Positions 23,149 to 27,071 of a DNA stretch of 27,071 bases are shown piece after piece (the stretch's first letter is position 1; each line of letters starts with the position of its first letter). The DNA lies in IMG/VR virus record IMGVR_UViG_3300042691_014210, positions 1 to 27,071 of that record; one strand, written 5' to 3'. Origin of the DNA: a virus. The position numbers and the translations under genes are program-made. The notes beneath the pieces are model-generated. The model did no database searches and had not been told where the DNA came from. It saw only the letters and a program-made list of their open reading frames with translations.

Positions 23149-23176
23149 TCTATAGCCCCCCTGTGACGGTTGTCAA
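23149..23176 (-). promoter_or_regulatory. Sigma-70-type promoter for the early operon
   Basis: On the minus strand TTGACA (23171-23176) is a perfect -35 box and TATAGA (23149-23154) is a 4/6 match to the -10 box, 16 bases apart. It points towards 23092 in a 110-base gap without genes. It is the best promoter I can see in the window. Confidence 0.72.
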
Positions 23177-23202
23177 GCGTCCCTCTACGGGAGTCCTGGA
23201 GC

Positions 23203-23391
23203 CTATTCGTAGTCCTCTGGATTCAGGGTCGAATCGACCACCAGGTGGAGGCAGATGCGGCAGATCCCCCGACCCTCGACCACCCCTAGACCAGCGCCCA
23301 GGGGGATGACCACCTCCTGGAACATCCAGATCCTGGTCTGGATGCCACAGCCGTCACAGGTGCCGAAGGGTCGGGGTAGCTGCTCGATCAT
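23203..23391 (-). CDS. Small zinc-ribbon protein (62 aa)
   Basis: ATG at 23391 overlaps the phosphoesterase stop (ATGA). Two pairs, CDGCG (12-16) and CRIC (45-48), give a zinc ribbon around a central strand (EVVIPLGAGLGVV). The tail is acidic. Its stop lies just before the early promoter gap, so it closes the preceding transcription unit. Confidence 0.65.
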   Translation of the reverse strand: MIEQLPRPFGTCDGCGIQTRIWMFQEVVIPLGAGLGVVEGRGICRICLHLVVDSTLNPEDYE

Positions 23392-24416
23392 CGGAGCCTG
23401 ATCAGGTACTCAGCCGAGACCTCACCGTCTCCGTCGAAGAACATCAGCCACTGACCTGGTTCGCCTGAGGCTCCGACGACCTCCTGGGCGAATCGGTTCG
23501 AGGACTCCAGGCTCGGGCTGCACCAGGTTGTGATCTTCCCGTCAGCTAGGACCAGGCGAGCTGGTTGATGCCAGTGCCCGAACCACAGATAGGAGAACTC
23601 AGCGACCGACAGGCGCCATCCTGACGCCTTCTTCGCCACGCCGTACCAGGGCATCCCGAGTCCACCGCGGAACTGGTCACCGTGGACGATCATCCCCAAC
23701 TTCCCACCAGGGAGGTCGAACGTGTCGTACCAGTGGCGACCACCAACGGTCAGGCTCTCCTTCCACTTGATGCGCTTCTCCCCAGCCACGAGCTGTCGGG
23801 AGATGTTCATCAGGATCGCGTCGCTATTCGACTCAGGCGAGTGGTCGGAGAACCGACCCAGGCGCCCGTGATTCCCGATCGCACCGTAGACCTCGACTTC
23901 TGGGAAGAGCGCAGCCATCGCCCTGACGAACTGCGCCAGGATCTCTGCACCCTTGAAGATCTGAACGTAGAGACCGCCTGCCTCCACTTCGTATGCCTGA
24001 CCAGGGAAGATGTTCCCGTCAGACTCGACCAGGTCCCCTGTCAGGAGGATCTTGACGGTGTCGACTGGGTGGTCCTTCCGCTGGATCTCGACCACGCGCT
24101 TCACCTTTTCAGCCAGGAGTCCGATGCGCTTCGCCGCGACGTCGATGTCGTAGTCCGCGCTCTTCTTCCCCAACTGCCAGTCGCTGAGCTGCACCAGGGC
24201 GACCTCTCGGCGCCCCTTCCGCTTGTCGACCTTCGGTGCTGGGACGGCTGGGATCTTCATCCCAAGAGCTGCGTCCTTCGCCGCTCGATACACCGCCTCG
24301 ACTAGTTCCTCGGTCTGCCGCTCACGCTTCGCCAGGGCTCGAAGAGCCCGACCGTGTGCAGCCTTCAACTCAGCCAGTTCGTCTGCTGTCTTGAACTCAT
24401 CCAGGTGCTCAGACAT
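23388..24416 (-). CDS. Calcineurin-like metallophosphoesterase (342 aa)
   Basis: I start at ATG 24416, which has GGAGG eight bases upstream; the open frame extends to 24551 but without a site. After a coiled coil (residues 1-50) the metal motifs follow in order: Asp79-Trp-Gln81 (LSDWQLGK), Gly127-Asp128 (LTGDLVE), GNHGR (181-185), VHGDQF (His245) and GHWH (280-283). The first motif has Gln where most families have His. The class includes DNA repair nucleases (SbcD/Mre11) and phosphatases. Overlap with the preceding HTH-like gene suggests joint function; the substrate is unknown. Confidence 0.82.
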   Translation of the reverse strand: MSEHLDEFKTADELAELKAAHGRALRALAKRERQTEELVEAVYRAAKDAALGMKIPAVPAPKVDKRKGRREVALVQLSDWQLGKKSADYDIDVAAKRIGLLAEKVKRVVEIQRKDHPVDTVKILLTGDLVESDGNIFPGQAYEVEAGGLYVQIFKGAEILAQFVRAMAALFPEVEVYGAIGNHGRLGRFSDHSPESNSDAILMNISRQLVAGEKRIKWKESLTVGGRHWYDTFDLPGGKLGMIVHGDQFRGGLGMPWYGVAKKASGWRLSVAEFSYLWFGHWHQPARLVLADGKITTWCSPSLESSNRFAQEVVGASGEPGQWLMFFDGDGEVSAEYLIRLR

Positions 24417-24651
24417 TATCTTGTCCTCCACAGCGGCAGTCGCCGCGTCTGTGGCGTGAGATCGAGAACGCACGCCAGGTCTGACCGCGCACACCGACCC
24501 AGCGTTCGATCGCCTTCGAGGTGATAGCGGGTGAGGCGAGTGCCTCGTCAAGAGCAGCTCGATCCTCAGCCGTGAGGTCGAGCAGCGTGTTCGTGCAGGA
24601 TGGTCCCTTCGCCAACTGGAGCGAGTGGAACTCCTGGAGCTTGTCCTTCAT
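24409..24651 (-). CDS. Small HTH-like protein with a Cys-rich end (80 aa)
   Basis: ATG at 24651 follows GGGAGG. The body (LTAEDRAALDEALASPAITSKAIERWV) is helical and the last part, FSISRHRRGDCRCGG, has an Arg-His-Arg-Arg-Gly-Asp-Cys-x-Cys pattern that I have seen in small helix-turn-helix phage proteins. Its end overlaps the phosphoesterase start by 8 bases. A DNA-binding role is inferred. Confidence 0.58.
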   Translation of the reverse strand: MKDKLQEFHSLQLAKGPSCTNTLLDLTAEDRAALDEALASPAITSKAIERWVGVRGQTWRAFSISRHRRGDCRCGGQDNV

Positions 24652-24669
24652 ACCTGTCCTCCCATTGTG

Positions 24670-24686
24670 GTACAGATTGTCTGCAC
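24670..24686. promoter_or_regulatory. Imperfect 17-base palindrome, possible operator
   Basis: GTACAGA TTG TCTGCAC has half-sites that match at 6 of 7 positions. It lies 19 bases upstream of the 80-residue HTH-like gene in a 71-base gap after the holin gene. No convincing promoter boxes are visible here. It may be an operator for the protein encoded next to it. Confidence 0.4.
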
Positions 24687-24722
24687 CTAACGAGACAGGC
24701 TAGTGGATAGGTTTCAGTCTGT

Positions 24723-25061
24723 CTAGATGGAAGATGTGGAGATCTTGGTGCGATAGACCGCAGCTTCGACTGCGTTCCCGATCGCCTCCTCGTCGAGCGT
24801 GATGCCACGCTTCGCGCACTCGGCACGAACCAGGGCGATCGCCGCCTGCTTCTTCTCCTCGCCTGCCTTACTCGACAGGGTCTGGTTCACAGCAGCGACA
24901 GTCGCCGCTGCGATCTTCTCGACCATCGCGTAGTGCTCCGCAGCCATCCTGGTCTTGAGATAGTTGATCACGCTGTTCGCGATCCAGCCCAGGGCTCCGA
25001 TCGCCACTGGCACGAGTGCCACGATGAGTGCGTTGATGATGTCGCTGTAGAACTGGTCCAT
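24723..25061 (-). CDS. Holin-like membrane protein (112 aa)
   Basis: ATG at 25061 follows TAGGAG. A single long hydrophobic segment (about 8-34, IINALIVALVPVAIGALGWIANSVI) is followed by a charged helical tail (EHYAMVEKIAAATVAAVNQ, KAGEEKKQAAIALV, LDEEAIGNAVEAAV). This layout is that of LLH-type phage holins. It follows the peptidase gene by 7 bases, which supports a lysis role. Confidence 0.75.
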   Translation of the reverse strand: MDQFYSDIINALIVALVPVAIGALGWIANSVINYLKTRMAAEHYAMVEKIAAATVAAVNQTLSSKAGEEKKQAAIALVRAECAKRGITLDEEAIGNAVEAAVYRTKISTSSI

Positions 25062-25068
25062 CTCTCTC

Positions 25069-25632
25069 CTACTTTCTGATCAGAATCATCGCAGGCGGGG
25101 TTGGGAACCCAGCCGCGCCCTTCGAGTCTCGGAGGGTCTTCACCTCAGCAGGCGTGGCTGACCGTCCTGGTCTGCCTTCCTGCATCGTTGGGCAACCATA
25201 CACCCAGCCTTCTCCCTGCCAGACGAGGACGACGTAGTGACCGTAGGTCGCGAGTGGCTGCTTCTTCCAGTAGTCCCTCTGCCACTTAGATCGAAGGTGG
25301 TCGGGGACGACCTTCTGACTCGCCTGGATGTTGAGGATGAGTGCCGAGCCGTTCTTGACTTGATTCGATACTTCGCTCCAGTCGTAGGCGACTCGAGCGT
25401 TGAATCCCAAGATCTTCGCCGCTGCGACGAGCTCCTTCGCTGACGTGCCCTCAGCTCCTGTCGGTGTGTCTCGTCGACCAGCCTGCTCGCACGCCTTGTG
25501 TGCCTGCTTGGTCGAGGTCGGGACGCCCAGGTATGTGGCACAGGTCGCCAGGGATGCTGGTCCGCAGTCATCCATCGCCTTGACTCCCAGGCGCTCAGCG
25601 AGTCCGAGCTGCGATCGGATGATGAGGGTCAC
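25069..25632 (-). CDS. C39-like cysteine peptidase, probable endolysin (187 aa)
   Basis: GTG at 25632 overlaps the previous stop (GTGA). The N-terminal MDDCGPASLATCATYLGV (nucleophile Cys23) and the later YGHYVVLVW (His132) are the signature of papain-like C39 peptidases. The usual third-position Asp-Pro reads Cys-Pro (YGCPTM), which is odd. It lies between two membrane proteins, as an endolysin would, and no other cell-wall hydrolase is present near the lysis genes. There is no signal peptide, so release would need the holin. Peptidoglycan cleavage is inferred from context. Confidence 0.72.
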   Translation of the reverse strand: MTLIIRSQLGLAERLGVKAMDDCGPASLATCATYLGVPTSTKQAHKACEQAGRRDTPTGAEGTSAKELVAAAKILGFNARVAYDWSEVSNQVKNGSALILNIQASQKVVPDHLRSKWQRDYWKKQPLATYGHYVVLVWQGEGWVYGCPTMQEGRPGRSATPAEVKTLRDSKGAAGFPTPPAMILIRK

Positions 25633-25817
25633 TTCTGTCCTTGAATCCAGGCGAGAAGACCACCCAGTCCAGACACGCCCAAGAGCCCGATGATCAACTT
25701 CGCCAACTTGAGCGCACCCCTGGACTCTGCCAGGTCGACCTTGATCTCAGTCAGGTCACGCTCGATGCGATCGAGGCGCTTCAGGATCTCCGTGTTCTGG
25801 CTCGTGCGTGGACTCAC
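25629..25817 (-). CDS. Coiled-coil membrane protein of the lysis cassette (62 aa)
   Basis: GTG at 25817 overlaps the preceding stop (GTGA). Residues 8-32 (EILKRLDRIERDLTEIKVDL) are a heptad-type coiled coil and residues 38-58 (LAKLIIGLLGVSGLGGLLAWI) one membrane helix. The architecture recalls XhlA-like holin partners. It probably works with the other holin-like protein in timing lysis. Confidence 0.65.
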   Translation of the reverse strand: MSPRTSQNTEILKRLDRIERDLTEIKVDLAESRGALKLAKLIIGLLGVSGLGGLLAWIQGQK

Positions 25818-26098
25818 AGTTCAGGCTCCGTTGGCTCAGGCAGCGGTTCTAGCTGCGGTTCGTCAATCATAGTCGCCGTGCCATCAACAATCTCAGGCTG
25901 AGATGGTGGTGCGAATACGCCGTCAGTATAGGTGCCGCCAATCCACACGCTTGTGCCGTCCTCTACCTCAATGATGGCAACCGCGCCGAACAGCGCGGAA
26001 TAGTCGCGCAGGAACTGCGCCTGCTGCGCTGGGTTGAGCGCACCGCTGATGACTTGCACCACGATGCTGTCTGCGTTGATAAAGGCGTAGCGCATCAT
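25814..26098 (-). CDS. Tail-fibre-associated small protein (94 aa)
   Basis: Two ATG codons in tandem at 26098 and 26095 overlap the fibre stop (TGATG). The start MMRYAFINADSIVVQVISGALNPAQQAQFLRDYSALFG and a WIGGTYTDGVF strand are typical of small proteins encoded just after tail fibres; a role in fibre assembly is likely. The tail is Pro/Glu-rich. Codons such as ATA, ACA and GCA are commoner than in the rest of the genome, suggesting exchange together with the fibre tip. Confidence 0.6.
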   Translation of the reverse strand: MMRYAFINADSIVVQVISGALNPAQQAQFLRDYSALFGAVAIIEVEDGTSVWIGGTYTDGVFAPPSQPEIVDGTATMIDEPQLEPLPEPTEPEL

Positions 26099-27071
26099 CA
26101 GGCTACATACGCAATGATGACAAAGCCGTTGCCACCGTTGCCTCCATTGCCGCCGATTGCCGTGCCGCTTGAGCCAGTTGTAGTTGCGGTGCCGCCGAAC
26201 CTTGCAGGACCACCACCCCCACCGCCTGAGCCACTATTCGCCGCTGCGTTGCCACCATCGCCGCCCTTGATGTAAACATTGACGGCTGGAGCGAGCCGCC
26301 CGAAGGCGGCTGCGCCGCCGCCGCCGCCAGCGCCAGCCTGGGCGCTCCCTGCTGAGTAGGATGTCGCGGTGCCTGATGGAAGGCTTGTACCCGTATACGC
26401 GAAAGTGCCACTGTTATCAACACGAACGAGCCCAGAGCGTCCGCCCTCTCCTGCGATGAATCCAGAAGTGCCACCGTTTCCTCCAAGCACCCTCACGCCA
26501 GCATTATTTACAGCGCCTCCAGCGATGATTGAGGTGCCGCTTGCAGTTCCAGTTGTTCCGAGGGATGACTGACCTGCGCTGCCGTTGCCGCCCGCTAGGG
26601 GATAGAAGTTCTGGTATGGCATAGACGAGAAGCTATTCTGCTGCCAATACGAGTTTGTCTGGAAAGTAGTTGCTGTATTTGTTGGTGCAAGGGTAGTCAA
26701 CACATAGTCACCAAAAGGCACGGTGCTTGTGACCGTGCCAACGGTGCCGCTTGCTGCGGTGGTACAACTGAGATACGCACCGAAAGTGGTTGCGCCCCCA
26801 GCAGAAGGCAATGTAGGTGCCGTTGTGACAATGCCGCCAGCGGCTGTGCCAGCCTTCGTAGCAGTTCCGCCAATGCCGCCATTTCCGCCAGCCCCAACGC
26901 CAACAGAGATTGACGTCTGGTCACCGATATAAACATTTCTGATGAATCCGTACACGCCAGGCGCTCCGCCGAAACTTGACTCACCAGATTCTGTAGTTGT
27001 GGCTATGGTTGCAGTGCCGCCCCTGCCGCCACTCCCGCCTGATAATCCAATGACCGCGACTAGATAATCAA
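26098..27071 (-). CDS. Tail fibre, C-terminal glycine-rich part (continues from position 1)
   Basis: The frame is open to the right edge and lines up exactly with the codons of the gene at 1-799. The GTG at 26955 is therefore internal, not a start. The part is dominated by Gly-rich stretches (GAGGNGGIGG, GGNGSAGQ, GAGGGGG, GGNGGNGGNG) separated by Thr/Ala-rich loops, and ends in FVIIAYVA. Such segments can form polyglycine-II bundles seen in phage adhesins. It is probably the host-binding tip. Base and codon use differ from the N-terminal half. Confidence 0.85.
   Translation of the reverse strand, partial: DYLVAVIGLSGGSGGRGGTATIATTTESGESSFGGAPGVYGFIRNVYIGDQTSISVGVGAGGNGGIGGTATKAGTAAGGIVTTAPTLPSAGGATTFGAYLSCTTAASGTVGTVTSTVPFGDYVLTTLAPTNTATTFQTNSYWQQNSFSSMPYQNFYPLAGGNGSAGQSSLGTTGTASGTSIIAGGAVNNAGVRVLGGNGGTSGFIAGEGGRSGLVRVDNSGTFAYTGTSLPSGTATSYSAGSAQAGAGGGGGAAAFGRLAPAVNVYIKGGDGGNAAANSGSGGGGGGPARFGGTATTTGSSGTAIGGNGGNGGNGFVIIAYVA
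26312..26332. repeat. 21-base repeat, copy 2 (poly-Gly in the fibre tip)
   Basis: Identical to positions 90-110 and in the same codon phase of the joined fibre gene. Recombination between the copies would delete the intervening glycine-rich segment (about 820 bases) in frame. Confidence 0.85.
27045..27071. repeat. 27-base terminal direct repeat of positions 1-27
   Basis: The last 27 bases are identical to the first 27. The fibre reading frame continues across the joined ends, so this is most likely an assembly overlap of a circular or circularly permuted genome, not a biological long terminal repeat. Confidence 0.93.

Noticed and set aside
23388-24551. Longer start (24551) for the metallophosphoesterase
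   Set aside because: The extra 45 residues are low-complexity and overlap the HTH-like gene; ATG 24416 has GGAGG at good spacing.
1-27071. CRISPR array, tRNA gene, integrase or retroelement
   Set aside because: No regularly spaced repeats, no cloverleaf in the short gaps, and no recombinase or reverse transcriptase motif in any frame I read.
27045-27071. 27-base end repeat as an attachment site or biological terminal repeat
   Set aside because: It lies inside a reading frame that continues across the join, with no integrase; an assembly overlap explains it.
1-27071. Apparent absence of TTAA and AATT as restriction avoidance
   Set aside because: These AT-only words are already rare in GC-rich coding DNA, so their lack is not informative without calculation.

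Overview
This window looks like one complete, single-strand-coded, tailed double-stranded DNA phage genome (siphovirus type, HK97-fold capsid). The last 27 bases repeat the first 27 exactly. A tail-fibre gene that leaves the left edge at position 1 continues in frame at the right edge. The molecule is therefore circular as assembled, about 27,044 bp once the duplicate end is removed. Every gene I can support lies on the minus strand, so transcription runs from high to low coordinates. GTG begins slightly more than half of the genes, Shine-Dalgarno sites are strong (GGAGG), and most neighbours overlap by 1-4 bases (GTGA, ATGA, TGATG, TAGTG). Codon choice is G+C-rich. A high-GC bacterial host, possibly an actinobacterium, is plausible but not proven. 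I recognise no integrase, excisionase or classical repressor, so a virulent lifestyle is the default reading.

Layout in transcription order. (1) 26098-27071 joined to 1-799: a glycine-rich tail fibre, followed by a small tail-fibre-associated protein. (2) 24723-25817: a lysis cassette of a coiled-coil membrane protein, a C39-like cysteine peptidase and a holin-like protein. (3) 23203-24651: a small HTH-like protein, a metallophosphoesterase and a zinc-ribbon protein. (4) 23093-23202: the clearest promoter in the window, with an inverted repeat at the probable start site. (5) 17178-23092: a tightly packed early/replication operon. It holds several zinc-ribbon microproteins, a YqaJ-type exonuclease with a Rad52-type annealing protein, a short replisome-organiser-like protein, two PD-(D/E)XK nucleases, a deoxynucleotide kinase, small membrane proteins and a secreted RlpA-like double-psi barrel protein. 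(6) 15728-17161: an HTH protein, a HExxH zincin and an HNH nuclease.

(7) 2887-15715 is the packaging, head and tail module. A GT4 glycosyltransferase comes first, then small and large terminase, portal, a fusion of a HAD phosphatase to the prohead protease, and the major capsid protein with a strong UUCG-loop terminator behind it. Two small proteins, connector and neck proteins, the major tail protein, frameshifted tail-assembly chaperones, a gp10-like protein and the tape measure follow. (8) 802-2883 is a baseplate/minor tail protein with three inserted beta repeats, which leads back into the tail fibre.

The genome carries no DNA polymerase or helicase that I can see. It probably replicates with host machinery, using its own initiator-like protein and a two-component exonuclease/annealing recombination system. 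The most unusual features are the four-domain HAD-protease fusion, the apparent complete absence of the palindromes GGCC, CCGG and CATG, the long terS/terL overlap, and an annealing protein ending in an SSB-like acidic tip.
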